A stretch of 64,000 bases of DNA from Photobacterium sp. GB-56 (GTDB taxonomy: Bacteria; Pseudomonadota; Gammaproteobacteria; Enterobacterales; Vibrionaceae): NCBI RefSeq assembly GCF_003026105.1, contig NZ_PYNW01000001.1:310001-374000 (forward strand), written 5' to 3'. Positions 19,469 through 29,724 of the stretch are shown piece after piece (within the stretch, counting starts at the first letter, position 1; every line of letters begins with the position of its first letter). The notes under the pieces were generated by a model. It did not search any database. It saw only the letters and a list, made by a program, of their open reading frames with translations, and was not told the origin of the DNA. The position numbers and the translations under genes were made by a program.

Positions 19469-20923
19469 ATGAACCCTGCCACTTTATGGCGCAGTATATT
19501 TATGCCGCGCCAACCTCAATGGACAACAGCACAACAACGCCAAGCCGATATCCTTTCCTTATTTACTTTTATCGCTTTTCTCGTTGGTATCTATAGTTTG
19601 ATTAAATGGTCAAACCATGGTCATGATAATCTTGTTTTTACTTCTGTCATATTGATTGTATTAGAACTCCTTGCTATTTCGAGCCTGCGTTGGCTTCAGC
19701 AGCCTTTAATATCTTTAAATTTAGGTTTTATTGGTATGGCAATCCACGCGCTGAATATTATTTATCAAAGTGGTGGTGTGGTTGATTCAACGCAGACTTA
19801 TTGGGTGCCTTTGTTAGTTGTCTCTTTCTTCCTCTCGGCAACGCGCGCGATGGCTATTCTTTGGAGTAGCTTGATCATTTGTGTTTCGGCTTACATGACA
19901 TACCAACATATGCAGGGTGTTTCATTTCCACAGCTTTCTTTATCTCATACAGCACAGCAAATTGAGGTTTGGTCTGGAACCGTATTGCCATTGATTGTCA
20001 TTGGTATTGCATTAGCTTTTACGGCGAAACAACGTGATATAGCAATTAATCGTGCCGAGAAAGCTAAGCTAAAAAGTGAATCAGAGGCCAGTAAAGCAAC
20101 TGAAGGTGAGTTACGTCTATCTGATGTATTACTTCAAGCGAATAATAATTCTGAACAATTAAAGCAAGTATCTTATAGCTTAGCGAATCAATCGTCTCAG
20201 CTAGATAGCCAAGTCAATGAACTGAATATTAATAGTGAATCACAAGCCAGCGCTGCTGAACAAATGAGCCATCAAGTACACCAAATGGTCCTTGGAGTTG
20301 AGAGCTCAAGTCAGTTTGTTGAGGAATTACGTGAAAAAAGCGACGTGGTTTATGAGCTGGCGCAAAAAAGTTCGGCGCACTTAGAAGATTCAACGCAAGC
20401 GATCAGCCAAATTATTAATAGTCATGATGAGATTATGAAAGTGGCGGACTTAATCACCTCTGTTGCTGAACAAACCAATTTGCTTGCGCTAAATGCTTCG
20501 ATAGAAGCGGCTCGTGCTGGAGATCAGGGAAGGGGATTTGCGGTTGTAGCAGATCAAGTACGGGAGCTTTCGGCGAAAAGTAGTCAATCTGCCGTTGAGA
20601 TCCGCCATCTATTGGATCGTAGTGAGCAGGAAGTACGGCACGGTCAAGGTGTGATTAACGCCAGTACTGAACGGATGAATAATATCATTCAGCAAGTCAC
20701 AACGATTTCGCAAGATGTACAAGGGTTATCGGGTTTGATGACTGCTCAATCAACCGCATTAAAAGAGCTGGATGAAGCGAGCAGTGAAGTTGCTAATAGT
20801 GTGGTAAATACACAAAGTGTGGCTGCAATAGTTGCACAACATGGTACAGAATTAAATCAGCAAGTGGTTGCTGTTCGTCATTTAACACAACAACTTGATC
20901 AAGTTGTTTCTCACTCTTCGTAA
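19469..20923 (+). CDS. methyl-accepting chemotaxis protein without periplasmic sensor domain
   Basis: A 484-residue receptor. I start it at the ATG at 19469 because AAGGAAG precedes it by five bases; a longer frame begins at 19430. The N-terminal 200 residues hold about six hydrophobic helices with only short loops and no periplasmic domain. The cytoplasmic half is a long coiled coil with the hairpin tip [20 protein letters not shown] followed by [15 protein letters not shown], which contacts CheA and CheW. A membrane-embedded sensor suggests detection of a lipophilic or energetic cue. It lies between ruvC and ruvA and has its own terminator. Confidence 0.92.
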   Translation: MNPATLWRSIFMPRQPQWTTAQQRQADILSLFTFIAFLVGIYSLIKWSNHGHDNLVFTSVILIVLELLAISSLRWLQQPLISLNLGFIGMAIHALNIIYQSGGVVDSTQTYWVPLLVVSFFLSATRAMAILWSSLIICVSAYMTYQHMQGVSFPQLSLSHTAQQIEVWSGTVLPLIVIGIALAFTAKQRDIAINRAEKAKLKSESEASKATEGELRLSDVLLQANNNSEQLKQVSYSLANQSSQLDSQVNELNINSESQASAAEQMSHQVHQMVLGVESSSQFVEELREKSDVVYELAQKSSAHLEDSTQAISQIINSHDEIMKVADLITSVAEQTNLLALNASIEAARAGDQGRGFAVVADQVRELSAKSSQSAVEIRHLLDRSEQEVRHGQGVINASTERMNNIIQQVTTISQDVQGLSGLMTAQSTALKELDEASSEVANSVVNTQSVAAIVAQHGTELNQQVVAVRHLTQQLDQVVSHSS

Positions 20924-20930
20924 AATCGAT

Positions 20931-20958
20931 AAAGAACTGGATGTCTATCCAGTTCTTT
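20931..20958 (+). terminator. Rho-independent-type hairpin after the chemotaxis gene
   Basis: A perfect 12-bp stem AAAGAACTGGAT / ATCCAGTTCTTT with a 4-nt loop, eight bases after the stop codon. The following U-tract is short, so termination may be partial and could let some transcription enter ruvAB. Confidence 0.7.
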
Positions 20959-21000
20959 ACTATTCTAGTGCCAGTTTAAATTCACTATAGAGATGATGTT

Positions 21001-21624
21001 TTGATTGGTCGACTACGCGGAATTGTAATTGAAAAGCAGCCACCTGAAGTATTACTTGAAGTTGGTGGCATTGGTTATGAAGTGCAGATGCCAATGAGCT
21101 GTTTTTATGAGTTACCACAGATCGGCCAAGAAGCCATTATCTTTACTCACTTTGTGGTACGAGAAGATGCGCAACTACTGTATGGCTTTAATAATAAAAA
21201 TGAACGTGAGTTATTCCGTGAAGTAATTAAAGCGAACGGTGTTGGGCCTAAATTAGGCTTAGCAATTTTATCAGCTATGACTGCAAGTCAATTTGTTCGT
21301 AGCGTTGAATTAGAAGATGTGACTACGCTAGTTAAAATCCCCGGAGTCGGCAAGAAAACAGCAGAACGTTTAGTTGTTGAAATGAAAGATCGCTTAAAAG
21401 GGTGGGGTGAAGGTGACTTATTTACGCCAGCACTTGATACAGCGGCATCCAATGCTCCGATCCAAGATCCATCAAATCAAGCTCGCGCTGAAGATGAAGC
21501 GGTGAGTGCATTGGTTGCACTGGGTTATAAACCACAAATTGCCGCGAAAGTGGTTTCTCAAGTCACACAACCAGAGATGAGTAGTGAAGCGATTATTCGT
21601 GATGCACTACGCTCAATGGTATAA
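21001..21624 (+). CDS. ruvA: Holliday junction branch-migration protein RuvA (TTG start)
   Basis: A 207-residue protein that binds four-way junctions and loads the RuvB motor. It has an N-terminal OB fold ([20 protein letters not shown]), two helix-hairpin-helix motifs ([12 protein letters not shown] and [20 protein letters not shown]), and a C-terminal domain that contacts RuvB ([14 protein letters not shown]). Alignment with the E. coli N-terminus fixes the initiator at the TTG of 21001. The ribosome-binding site is weak. ruvB follows after 29 bp. Confidence 0.96.
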   Translation: MIGRLRGIVIEKQPPEVLLEVGGIGYEVQMPMSCFYELPQIGQEAIIFTHFVVREDAQLLYGFNNKNERELFREVIKANGVGPKLGLAILSAMTASQFVRSVELEDVTTLVKIPGVGKKTAERLVVEMKDRLKGWGEGDLFTPALDTAASNAPIQDPSNQARAEDEAVSALVALGYKPQIAAKVVSQVTQPEMSSEAIIRDALRSMV

Positions 21625-21653
21625 CCCTGTAAGTTGGGTATAGGCATTAAAAT

Positions 21654-22673
21654 ATGATTGAAGCTGATCGACTGGTTTCTGGTAATTTCGAAACAACCCG
21701 TGAAGACGATATAATTGATCGCGCAATACGACCTAAATTACTTGATGATTATCAAGGACAGGATCATGTTCGTGATCAAATGGAAATATTTATTAAAGCG
21801 GCAAAGATGCGTGATGAAGCCTTAGATCATTTATTGATCTTTGGTCCTCCAGGATTGGGTAAAACAACGCTTGCAAATATAGTGGCGAATGAAATGGGGG
21901 TAAGTATTCGTACAACCTCAGGCCCTGTACTTGAAAAAGCCGGTGATTTGGCTGCGCTACTTACAAACCTTGAAGAAAACGATGTATTATTTATTGATGA
22001 AATACATCGCTTAAGCCCTCAAGTTGAAGAAGTATTGTATCCTGCAATGGAAGATTACCAATTAGATATTATGATTGGTGAAGGTCCTGCGGCACGATCG
22101 ATTAAAATTGATTTACCCCCATTCACATTAATAGGTGCAACGACACGAGCGGGCTCATTAACTTCGCCTTTACGTGATCGTTTTGGTATTACACAACGCC
22201 TTGAGTATTACAAAGTAGAAGATCTCAAAGACATTGTAGGCCGAAGTGCTAAATGTTTAGGACTATCAATGGAAGAAGGCGGCGCGATGGAAATGGCCAT
22301 GCGTGCTCGTGGCACGCCACGTATCGCTAATCGTTTGTTACGGCGTGTGCGAGATTACGCTGAAGTAAAAGGTAACGGACATATTTGTCCTGATATCGCT
22401 AATAAAGCATTAGACATGCTCGATGTTGATAGCAGCGGTTTTGATTATATGGACCGTAAACTTCTATTAGCTATTATTGAAAAGTTTATGGGTGGCCCTG
22501 TCGGTTTAGATAACTTAGCAGCAGCTATTGGTGAAGAGAAAGATACAATTGAAGATGTACTTGAACCGTATTTGATTCAGCAAGGTTATTTACAACGGAC
22601 ACCAAGAGGCCGAATTGCGACACATCGCGCATATCTCCATTTTGGTTTAGACCTCCCTGAAAATACGAAGTAA
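21654..22673 (+). CDS. ruvB: Holliday junction ATPase RuvB
   Basis: A 339-residue AAA+ motor that drives branch migration with RuvA. It shows Walker A ([19 protein letters not shown], about residues 64-82), Walker B ([12 protein letters not shown]), the sensor-1 region ([20 protein letters not shown]), and the C-terminal winged helix ([19 protein letters not shown]). The start ATG at 21654 gives [10 protein letters not shown]. Last gene of ruvAB, followed by a terminator. Confidence 0.98.
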   Translation: MIEADRLVSGNFETTREDDIIDRAIRPKLLDDYQGQDHVRDQMEIFIKAAKMRDEALDHLLIFGPPGLGKTTLANIVANEMGVSIRTTSGPVLEKAGDLAALLTNLEENDVLFIDEIHRLSPQVEEVLYPAMEDYQLDIMIGEGPAARSIKIDLPPFTLIGATTRAGSLTSPLRDRFGITQRLEYYKVEDLKDIVGRSAKCLGLSMEEGGAMEMAMRARGTPRIANRLLRRVRDYAEVKGNGHICPDIANKALDMLDVDSSGFDYMDRKLLLAIIEKFMGGPVGLDNLAAAIGEEKDTIEDVLEPYLIQQGYLQRTPRGRIATHRAYLHFGLDLPENTK

Positions 22674-22694
22674 ATTAACGATTCGAGAAAAATT

Positions 22695-22723
22695 AAGCGT
22701 GGCGATGAAAGCCACGCTTTTTG
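22695..22723 (+). terminator. Rho-independent terminator of ruvAB
   Basis: A 9-bp stem AAGCGTGGC / GCCACGCTT, a 7-nt loop and a short T-run. Confidence 0.85.
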
Positions 22724-23295
22724 TTTAATATTTTTATTATATTGTGAATTTATTGTTATTTTGATTTGATGTTTATTTATCACGTTAGTTATTTAAAAAT
22801 CAATTTTACTATTTACTCATGATTCAAGTAATATTTATCTGTTTTTTATTGTCAAAAAAATGATTATAGTTTTCATTTTTATTAGGTGAAAGCTAATGGG
22901 AAATATAGACAAGGCAATATCACAAATGCGAAACGTTTTATTTTTATTGTATCGACGGTTTAATTTTATACATTAACGGGCTGATATTTAGTAAAAAATA
23001 AAAGACGTTATGTTTAACTTAGATATTTATACATTCGTATGTTTAGATAGTTGAGTGTCGGTTACGATACCTTACAAGACAACGAATGGAAGTTTAGACG
23101 ATGTTTTGATTATTTTCTTTATTGTTCAGTGGTTTATAAGATTGTTATAATGGTAAAGTAAAAAAATGACTCACTTCATTTCACAGTCATGATTTAATAA
23201 AAATAGCAAAAGGAACAATATTTCAGAATACGATCAAATATAATTCATTGTTTACTCCTTCCTAATTCATTCTTCCTATCAAAATCTTCCGTAAA

Positions 23296-23309
23296 TTGAT
23301 CTAAATCAA
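23296..23309. promoter_or_regulatory. FNR-like box 1 upstream of cydA
   Basis: TTGAT-CTAA-ATCAA is a perfect match to the FNR consensus TTGAT-N4-ATCAA, about 305 bp before the cydA start codon. Confidence 0.75.
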
Positions 23310-23345
23310 AAATATCTGCGTACAGGCTATCAAGCTCATTTTTTC

Positions 23346-23359
23346 TTGATATTTGTCAA
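23346..23359. promoter_or_regulatory. FNR-like box 2 upstream of cydA
   Basis: TTGAT-ATTT-GTCAA matches 9 of 10 consensus positions and lies exactly 50 bp downstream of box 1. Two FNR sites about 52 bp apart are known at the E. coli cydA promoter, where FNR represses under full anaerobiosis. Confidence 0.55.
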
Positions 23360-23613
23360 AGCAAAACGCGTAATAAACTCTTTGAAGATTGCATTTAATA
23401 TCTGTAATATTACCGACGACTAAATTAGCTATAGAATTACGTATATTTAAATTTATTTAAACAATATTGCAACACAACATGGATGCTTGCAACTATAAGC
23501 AAGTGATCAGGAAGGTCGGCAAAATTGCAATAAGTTCTCTATACAAAGCTAAACCCAATAATCGGTACATATTAGTACTGTCACCAGTCAGCTGGTGAAT
23601 AAAGGAGTTATCA

Positions 23614-25200
23614 ATGTTAACTGATGTCGTCGAACTATCGCGGTTACAGTTCGCTCTAACAGCGATGTATCACTTTTTGTTCGTTCCATTGACTCTAGGT
23701 ATGGCTTTTTTACTAGCCATTATGGAGTCAGTTTATGTAATGACCGGAAAGCAAATCTACAAGGACATGACTAAGTTCTGGGGTAAGCTTTTCGCGATTA
23801 ACTTTGCTCTTGGTGTGGCTACCGGCCTATCTATGGAGTTCCAGTTTGGTACAAACTGGGCATACTACTCTCACTACGTTGGTGATATCTTCGGTGCGCC
23901 ATTGGCAATCGAAGCACTAATGGCATTCTTCTTAGAATCAACGCTAGTCGGCATGTTCTTCTTTGGTTGGGATCGCCTATCTAAGCGCCAGCACCTTGCT
24001 GTCACTTGGCTAGTCGCTCTTGGTTCAAACTTCTCCGCACTATGGATTCTTATTGCTAACGGTTGGATGCAAAACCCAGTCGGCGCTGATTTCAACTTTG
24101 AAACAATGCGTATGGAAATGGTGAGCTTTGCAGACGTAGTACTTAACCCAGTAGCACAGGTGAAGTTTGTTCACACTGTAGCATCTGGCTACGTATGTGG
24201 TGCAATGTTCATTCTAGGTGTTAGTGCATACTACATGCTGAAAGGTCGTGATATTGCGTTTGCGCGTCGTTCATTTGCAATCGCAGCAGCGTTCGGTATG
24301 GCATCTATCGTTTCTGTAATGATCCTTGGTGATGAGTCAGGTTACGAGCTAGGCGACGTTCAGAAAACTAAATTAGCAGCAATTGAAGCGGAATGGCACA
24401 CAGAGCCAGCACCTGCGGCATTTACTGTGTTTGGTTTCCCTAATCAAGAAACCATGGAAACCGATTATGCAATTAAGATCCCGTACCTAATGGGTATCAT
24501 TGCAACACGTTCTTTTGATACACAAGTAACGGGTATCCGTGATCTTAAGAAAGAGCACGAAGTACGTATTCGTAACGGTATGGTTGCATACGGCCTGCTA
24601 GAGAAATTACGCGCAGGTGATAAGACACCAGAAAACATTGCAGCTTTCGACGAAGTGAAGAAAGACTTAGGTTACGGTTTACTACTTAAGCCTTACACCG
24701 ACAAAGTTGTTGATGCGACACCTGAACAAATTCAAAAAGCAGTAGATGACTCAATCCCTCAAGTATGGCCGCTATTCTTTAGCTTCCGTATCATGGTGGG
24801 TGCTGGTTTCTTAATGTTCGCCATTATTGGTGCTGCATTTATCCAGTCTTGTCGTCATAAGATCACAGGTAACAAGCTTGTTCTTAAAGCTGCGCTATTT
24901 GGTATTCCACTACCTTGGATTGCAATTGAAGCTGGTTGGTTCGTTGCAGAATATGGCCGTCAACCATGGGCAGTAGGTGAAATCTTACCTGTTCATATGG
25001 CAGCATCTAACCTTGAACCTTCTCAACTATGGTTCTCGTTAGCGGCAATTCTAGCGCTATACACAGCATTCTTAGTTGCTGAAGTTTACCTAATGGTTAA
25101 ATTCGCTCGTCTTGGTCCAAGTAGCTTGAAAACAGGTCGCTACCATTTCGAACAAAATGACACAAAACAAGATGTGGTTTCACGTCAGGTTGAAGCGTAA
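23614..25200 (+). CDS. cydA: cytochrome bd ubiquinol oxidase subunit I
   Basis: A 528-residue membrane subunit carrying hemes b558, b595 and d. The complex oxidises ubiquinol and reduces O2 with high affinity. The N-terminus ([20 protein letters not shown]) contains the conserved axial His. [17 protein letters not shown] contains the second His. The quinol-binding Q-loop region and [16 protein letters not shown] are intact. The protein is very close to E. coli CydA along its whole length, including the short form of the C-terminal end. First gene of cydABX-ybgE, with FNR-like sites upstream; the ATG follows AAAGGAG. Confidence 0.98.
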   Translation: MLTDVVELSRLQFALTAMYHFLFVPLTLGMAFLLAIMESVYVMTGKQIYKDMTKFWGKLFAINFALGVATGLSMEFQFGTNWAYYSHYVGDIFGAPLAIEALMAFFLESTLVGMFFFGWDRLSKRQHLAVTWLVALGSNFSALWILIANGWMQNPVGADFNFETMRMEMVSFADVVLNPVAQVKFVHTVASGYVCGAMFILGVSAYYMLKGRDIAFARRSFAIAAAFGMASIVSVMILGDESGYELGDVQKTKLAAIEAEWHTEPAPAAFTVFGFPNQETMETDYAIKIPYLMGIIATRSFDTQVTGIRDLKKEHEVRIRNGMVAYGLLEKLRAGDKTPENIAAFDEVKKDLGYGLLLKPYTDKVVDATPEQIQKAVDDSIPQVWPLFFSFRIMVGAGFLMFAIIGAAFIQSCRHKITGNKLVLKAALFGIPLPWIAIEAGWFVAEYGRQPWAVGEILPVHMAASNLEPSQLWFSLAAILALYTAFLVAEVYLMVKFARLGPSSLKTGRYHFEQNDTKQDVVSRQVEA

Positions 25201-25217
25201 GCAGGGAGAAACAAATA

Positions 25218-26354
25218 ATGTTTGATTATGAAAGCTTGCGACTAATTTGGTGGTTATTAATCGGTGTGCTATGCATCGGTTTTGCAATCACGGATGGTTT
25301 CGATATGGGGGTAGGTATCCTATCTCATATCATTGGTAAAACGGATAACGAACGCCGTGTAATGATCAACTCAATTGCACCTCACTGGGATGGTAACCAA
25401 GTATGGTTAATCACCGCTGGTGGTGCATTGTTCGCAGCATGGCCACTAGTTTACGCAACTGTATTCTCTGGTTTTTACGTTGCAATGATCCTGACGTTAG
25501 CTGCACTTTGGCTTCGTCCTCTTGGTTTCGACTACCGTTCAAAGCTGACAGATCCAAAATGGCGTAGCCTTTGGGATAAAGCTATCTTCGTTGGTAGTTT
25601 TGTACCACCAGTGATCTTCGGTGTAGCATTCGGTAACCTAATGCAGGGTGTACCATTTGAACTGAATGAGTTCATGATCCCAACCTACAAAGGTTCATTC
25701 TTCGGTCTGCTAAATCCATTTGCACTATTGTGTGGTGTGGTGAGCTTACTGATGATCGTGACTCAAGGTGCAACATTCCTACAAATGAAAACAACAGATG
25801 CTATTCATGAGCGTTCTCGTAAGGTTGCTGCAGGCTCTGCAATCCTAATGGCTGTTGTGTTTGTTATTGCAGGTTTTGTATCTCAAAGCATCAATGGTTA
25901 CGTAATTACATCTGAAATCATTAAAAATGCACCTTCAGATCCAACTACGAAAGAAGTAATGCGTCAGACAGGTGCATTGTTCATTAACTATGCGAACTAC
26001 CCAGCACTATGGATTGCACCAATCCTTGCGGTAGTGATGCCGTTACTGACAGCGCTGTGTTCACGTGCTAACCGTGCAGGTTTTGCTTTCTTATTCTCAA
26101 GCCTAACTATGGTAGGTGTGGTATTAACGTTTGGTTTTGCAACATTCCCATTCATTATGCCTTCAAGCCTAGATCCACACATCAGCTTGACTATTTGGGA
26201 TGCAACATCCTCTGAGTTAACATTGAAGATCATGACTGTAGTTGCCTTTATTATGGTTCCAGTGATCTTGGCTTACACCTCATGGTGTTACTACAAAATG
26301 TTTGGTCGTCTAGATACTAAATATATCGAAGACAACAAAACTTCACTGTACTAA
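25218..26354 (+). CDS. cydB: cytochrome bd ubiquinol oxidase subunit II
   Basis: A 378-residue membrane subunit (E. coli 379). It begins MFDYESLRLIWWLLIGVLC and has GFAITDGFDMGVG, a hallmark of CydB. HWDGNQVWLITAGGALFAAWP and the repeat-like helix pairs complete the fold. It pairs with CydA in the inner membrane. It starts 17 bp after cydA behind a GGGAGAA Shine-Dalgarno and is followed after 14 bp by cydX. Confidence 0.98.
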   Translation: MFDYESLRLIWWLLIGVLCIGFAITDGFDMGVGILSHIIGKTDNERRVMINSIAPHWDGNQVWLITAGGALFAAWPLVYATVFSGFYVAMILTLAALWLRPLGFDYRSKLTDPKWRSLWDKAIFVGSFVPPVIFGVAFGNLMQGVPFELNEFMIPTYKGSFFGLLNPFALLCGVVSLLMIVTQGATFLQMKTTDAIHERSRKVAAGSAILMAVVFVIAGFVSQSINGYVITSEIIKNAPSDPTTKEVMRQTGALFINYANYPALWIAPILAVVMPLLTALCSRANRAGFAFLFSSLTMVGVVLTFGFATFPFIMPSSLDPHISLTIWDATSSELTLKIMTVVAFIMVPVILAYTSWCYYKMFGRLDTKYIEDNKTSLY

Positions 26355-26368
26355 GGAGTAGACGAACA

Positions 26369-26476
26369 ATGTGGTATTTTGCTTGGATTTTAGGTGTTCT
26401 ACTGGCTTGTTCTTTTGGTATCGTCAATGCGTTATGGCTTGAAACGACCGAAAACATGGATAACGACAGTGAGTAA
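26369..26476 (+). CDS. cydX: cytochrome bd small subunit CydX
   Basis: A 35-residue single-helix protein too short for most gene finders. It reads MWYFAWILGVLLACSFGIVN, then ALWLETTENMDNDSE. The MWYFxWILG start and NALWLE are the CydX signature. CydX stabilises the hemes of cytochrome bd. It is preceded by AAGGAG, lies 14 bp after cydB, and its stop is one base before the ybgE start. Confidence 0.95.
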   Translation: MWYFAWILGVLLACSFGIVNALWLETTENMDNDSE

Positions 26477-26477
26477 T

Positions 26478-26771
26478 ATGGATCGTGCGATAAAAGCAAT
26501 ACATGCACCATTGATGATGTTGCCACTAAAATTATTAGCGATTGCAATGGCAGTGACTGTTGCAGGGTTAGTGATGTGGGAACCACACCAGTTTGCTGAT
26601 GCAATTGGTGGCTTTGGTCCTGTAATTGCGCCGTTGATGATTTGGGCAACATGCAGTGCCATGGTTTTTGGTATGAGTTTTGTGCCTCATCGCTGGTATT
26701 GGCAGTTATTTTTCTCGCCAATCATCGCACTTCCGATATTAATTTATGTTCTTAAATTGTACTTTTTTTAA
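26478..26771 (+). CDS. ybgE: cyd operon membrane protein YbgE
   Basis: A 97-residue membrane protein with about three hydrophobic helices. I place the start at the ATG of 26478 (MDRAIKAIHAPLMMLPLK), one base after the cydX stop; the frame is open further upstream but overlaps cydX. PHRWYWQLFFSPIIALPIL near the end fits the YbgE family, always found behind cydABX. Its role is unclear. Last gene of the operon. Confidence 0.88.
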   Translation: MDRAIKAIHAPLMMLPLKLLAIAMAVTVAGLVMWEPHQFADAIGGFGPVIAPLMIWATCSAMVFGMSFVPHRWYWQLFFSPIIALPILIYVLKLYFF

Positions 26772-26795
26772 TAGAAGGCGATTTGTAGAATAATC

Positions 26796-26832
26796 AAACG
26801 GCTTACTACTGTGGTAGTAAGCCGTTTTTTTA
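26796..26832 (+). terminator. Rho-independent terminator of the cyd operon
   Basis: A perfect 14-bp stem AAACGGCTTACTAC / GTAGTAAGCCGTTT, a 4-nt loop and a T-run. Confidence 0.92.
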
Positions 26833-27049
26833 TAAATATTAGGTAGGAATTGCATTCATTTCGCTTGTTACGCATGGTATGTGAACAGAAATGTGATTTG
26901 ATTGTCAGAATGGATACGTAAGCGTTAATTTTATATAAAATAACGACTTGAAAGCATCACTCAGTAACAACGTTATATTAAGTTGATGTATAGTAGCAGC
27001 AATGTATTTTTGCATATATGAATGATAGCCACGGCTCAATGGTAATAAA

Positions 27050-27454
27050 ATGACACAACTTAATGTTTTTAAGTGGCCAGTAACCATTTACTATGAAGAT
27101 ACCGATGTTGGTGGGGTGGTATACCACGCTAACTATTTGAAGTTTTTTGAGCGAGCACGAACAGAATACTTGAGAAAAATTGGGCTAAATCAGCAACAGT
27201 TATTTTCGTTAAATATGAGTTTTGTTGTGCGCAGCCTAACGATTGATTTTCTTCGTGGTGCAAAACTTGATGATCAGTTAATGGTCAATACAGTGGTGCA
27301 AAATATACGACGAGCTTCAATCGAGTTTAGCCAAGAATTAGTAAACAATAACAACGAAGTGCTGTGTAAGGTATTGGTGAAAATTGCTTGTGTCGATCCG
27401 ACACAGATGAAGCCTATTGCACTTCCTGAACAATTAAAGCTGGAGATAAATTAA
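27050..27454 (+). CDS. ybgC: acyl-CoA thioesterase YbgC (Tol-Pal associated)
   Basis: A 134-residue hot-dog-fold thioesterase. The N-terminal motif YYEDTDVGGVVYHANYLKFF contains the catalytic Asp of the 4-hydroxybenzoyl-CoA-type family. It hydrolyses acyl-CoA or acyl-ACP and is linked to phospholipid metabolism. First gene of ybgC-tolQRAB-pal-cpoB. Its stop directly abuts the tolQ GTG, so the two are coupled. Confidence 0.95.
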   Translation: MTQLNVFKWPVTIYYEDTDVGGVVYHANYLKFFERARTEYLRKIGLNQQQLFSLNMSFVVRSLTIDFLRGAKLDDQLMVNTVVQNIRRASIEFSQELVNNNNEVLCKVLVKIACVDPTQMKPIALPEQLKLEIN

Positions 27455-28144
27455 GTGAACTCAGAGTTGACGGTTTTAGACATTATTCTAAATTCAGGTG
27501 CGCTTGAAATTATGGTTATGCTTATTTTATTAGGCATGTCGATTGCATCATGGACAATGATCATCAAGCGTTCTCAAGTATTGTCAGAGGCTAGCCGTAA
27601 AGCCGCACAGTTTGAAGATCGTTTTTGGTCAGGTATTGATTTATCTCAGTTGTATAAAGAAGTACAAGCACGTAAAGATGACCTAACGGGATCTGAGCAA
27701 ATTTTCTATTCAGGTTTCAAAGAGTTTGCACGTTTACACCGCAGCAACGATAAAGTGCCAGAAGCGGTGATGGAAGGTACAAGTCGAGCTATGCGCGTAT
27801 CACTGTCAAAAGAAGTTGATGAATTGGAAACCAATCTACCGTTTTTAGCGACGGTGGGTTCAATTAGTCCGTATATCGGCTTATTTGGTACGGTACTGGG
27901 TATCATGACTGCATTTATTGCTCTTGGTGCGATGAAACAGCCAACATTAGCAACCGTTGCACCTGGTATCGCAGGAGCATTGATTGCAACAGCGATGGGC
28001 TTATTTGCTGCGATTCCTGCTGTAATGTTCTACAACCGTTTAACCAATAAAGTATCAAAGCTAGAACATACGTACGCAACGTTTATGGAAGAATTTTCAA
28101 GTATTTTACACCGTCAAGCATTTGCCGCTAATCAGGAGAAGTAA
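27455..28144 (+). CDS. tolQ: Tol-Pal proton-channel subunit TolQ (GTG start)
   Basis: A 229-residue inner-membrane protein of the ExbB/MotA type with three helices. The conserved block [20 protein letters not shown] lies near residue 135. With TolR it uses the proton motive force to energise TolA for outer-membrane constriction at division. It starts with GTG at 27455 immediately after the ybgC stop. Confidence 0.96.
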   Translation: MNSELTVLDIILNSGALEIMVMLILLGMSIASWTMIIKRSQVLSEASRKAAQFEDRFWSGIDLSQLYKEVQARKDDLTGSEQIFYSGFKEFARLHRSNDKVPEAVMEGTSRAMRVSLSKEVDELETNLPFLATVGSISPYIGLFGTVLGIMTAFIALGAMKQPTLATVAPGIAGALIATAMGLFAAIPAVMFYNRLTNKVSKLEHTYATFMEEFSSILHRQAFAANQEK

Positions 28145-28147
28145 GCA

Positions 28148-28591
28148 ATGGCTTATCAACCGAAAAAGCGCAAAATGACAGCGGAAATTAACGTTGTTCC
28201 CTATATCGACGTTATGTTGGTATTGCTTATTATCTTTATGGTAACAGCGCCGTTCGTTAGCCAAGGTGTGGATGTGGATCTGCCACAAACCACCACGGCA
28301 GAAACGGTTGCAGAGATGAATAAAGATAGCGATATTCCGCCAATTATTGTGGAAGTCGATAAAGATGGCCACCTTGGTGTCAGTATCGACAATGCTGACA
28401 TGCAACGGGGCTTATCGTTGCAAGAAGTGCTTGCACGTGTAAAAGCGCAAATGGCAGCGCAGCCTAAAACGTTAGTGATGGTAGGTGGTGATGGTCGTAC
28501 ACCTTATGCACATATTATCGAAACATTGGACGCCTTAAACCAAGCCGGTGTCGGCTCTGTTGGCTTAATGACTGAGCCTCTTGAGCAATAA
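28148..28591 (+). CDS. tolR: Tol-Pal subunit TolR
   Basis: A 147-residue ExbD-type protein with one helix near the N-terminus. The motif AEINVVPYIDVMLVLLIIFM carries the functional Asp of the proton path. A periplasmic domain follows (ILARV-type dimer region, LNQAGVGSVGLMTEP). It lies three bases after tolQ. Confidence 0.96.
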   Translation: MAYQPKKRKMTAEINVVPYIDVMLVLLIIFMVTAPFVSQGVDVDLPQTTTAETVAEMNKDSDIPPIIVEVDKDGHLGVSIDNADMQRGLSLQEVLARVKAQMAAQPKTLVMVGGDGRTPYAHIIETLDALNQAGVGSVGLMTEPLEQ

Positions 28592-28600
28592 GGTTAAAGA

Positions 28601-29689
28601 ATGAAAAATAACAATTACACAGGTTCCACCGTTATATCGTTATTTATTCATGCGCTGTTGATTGGATTATTGTTCTGGGGCGCTGATTTTACGATGAAAA
28701 AATCAGATGTGGGCGGCAATACCATTCAAGCTGTGGTTGTCGATCCTGCAATGATTCATCAACAAGCGACGCAAATTCGAGAGCAACGGGAAGCGGCTAA
28801 ACGTGCTGAACAAGAGCGTAAAAAAAGGCTGGAAGAGCAGACGGAAGCGCTTGAAAAGCAGAGAAAAGATGAAGCTGAACGTGTTAGACAGTTAAAAGCC
28901 GACAAGCTAAAAGCTGAGAAAGAAGCACGAGAAGCAGAGAAACAACGCAAGTTAGTCGCAGAGCAACAAAAGCAAGCGGCTGAAGAAAAACGTAAAGCTG
29001 ATGAAGCGGCAAAAGTAGCGAAAGCACAAGCAGCAAAAGCAGAAGCTGAGCGTAAAGCGAAACAAGAGGCAGCAGAAAAAGCGGAGCAAGTTCGTCAACA
29101 AAAACTTGAAGAACAACGTAAAGCGGAAGAAGCAAGTCGACAAGCTGAACTTGAGCGTCAAAAGCAAGTAGCAGCAAAGAAAAAAGCACAAGAAGAAGCA
29201 GCTCAAGCGGAAGCGAAACGTAAAGAAGCAGAAGCAAAACGTATTGAGGCTGAGCGTAAGGCAGCAGAAGCTAAGAAAAAAGCCGAAGCAGAAGCGAAAC
29301 GCAAAGCAGCTGAAGCGAAGAAACTCCAGCAGCAAAAAGAAGCAGCATTGAATGATATGTTTGCAGGTCTTGAAGCGGAAAGTGAGCAGCGCGGTGGTGC
29401 GAAAGGGCAACATATTGCTGATGAAGTGGCACGTTATGGCGCAATATATAAACAAATGATTCAACAAAATTTATTGGTTGATCAAAGTTTTAAAGGCCAA
29501 GAATGTAATTTGACTATGCGTTTGTCTGCTGATGGTTTAGTACTGGATGTCACTCAATCTGGTGGTGATGGTGCATTATGTCGCGCGGCAAAATCTGCGG
29601 TAGTCAAAGTTAGCCAATTCCCAATGCCTGATGATCCAGAAATTGCGAAAAAATTAAGAGATATCAAACTTACAGTCACGCCACAGTAA
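28601..29689 (+). CDS. tolA: Tol-Pal subunit TolA
   Basis: A 362-residue protein. It has an N-terminal membrane anchor (VISLFIHALLIGLLFWGADF), a very long Lys/Glu/Ala-rich helical domain II (about residues 55-255), and a C-terminal globular domain III (about 265-362, DEVARYGAIYKQMIQQNL, ECNLTMRLSADG). It spans the periplasm and contacts TolB and Pal. The repetitive coding DNA gives long false open frames on the opposite strand. It starts nine bases after tolR. Confidence 0.95.
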   Translation: MKNNNYTGSTVISLFIHALLIGLLFWGADFTMKKSDVGGNTIQAVVVDPAMIHQQATQIREQREAAKRAEQERKKRLEEQTEALEKQRKDEAERVRQLKADKLKAEKEAREAEKQRKLVAEQQKQAAEEKRKADEAAKVAKAQAAKAEAERKAKQEAAEKAEQVRQQKLEEQRKAEEASRQAELERQKQVAAKKKAQEEAAQAEAKRKEAEAKRIEAERKAAEAKKKAEAEAKRKAAEAKKLQQQKEAALNDMFAGLEAESEQRGGAKGQHIADEVARYGAIYKQMIQQNLLVDQSFKGQECNLTMRLSADGLVLDVTQSGGDGALCRAAKSAVVKVSQFPMPDDPEIAKKLRDIKLTVTPQ

Positions 29690-29724
29690 ATGATTTGTGG
29701 TGCAACATAAAATAGGAGCGATGG

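Larger units (their letters stand above)
22724..23613. other. long AT-rich intergenic region upstream of cydA
   Basis: About 890 bp with no supportable gene. It contains two FNR-like boxes (listed separately) and must carry the cydA promoter(s). Before about 23250 I see only AT-rich sequence without clear structure. Confidence 0.6.

Noticed and set aside
28952..29467. 171-residue minus-strand frame inside tolA
   Set aside because: Produced by the Lys/Glu/Ala-rich repetitive coding of TolA; low-complexity Phe/Cys/Leu translation and no ribosome-binding site.
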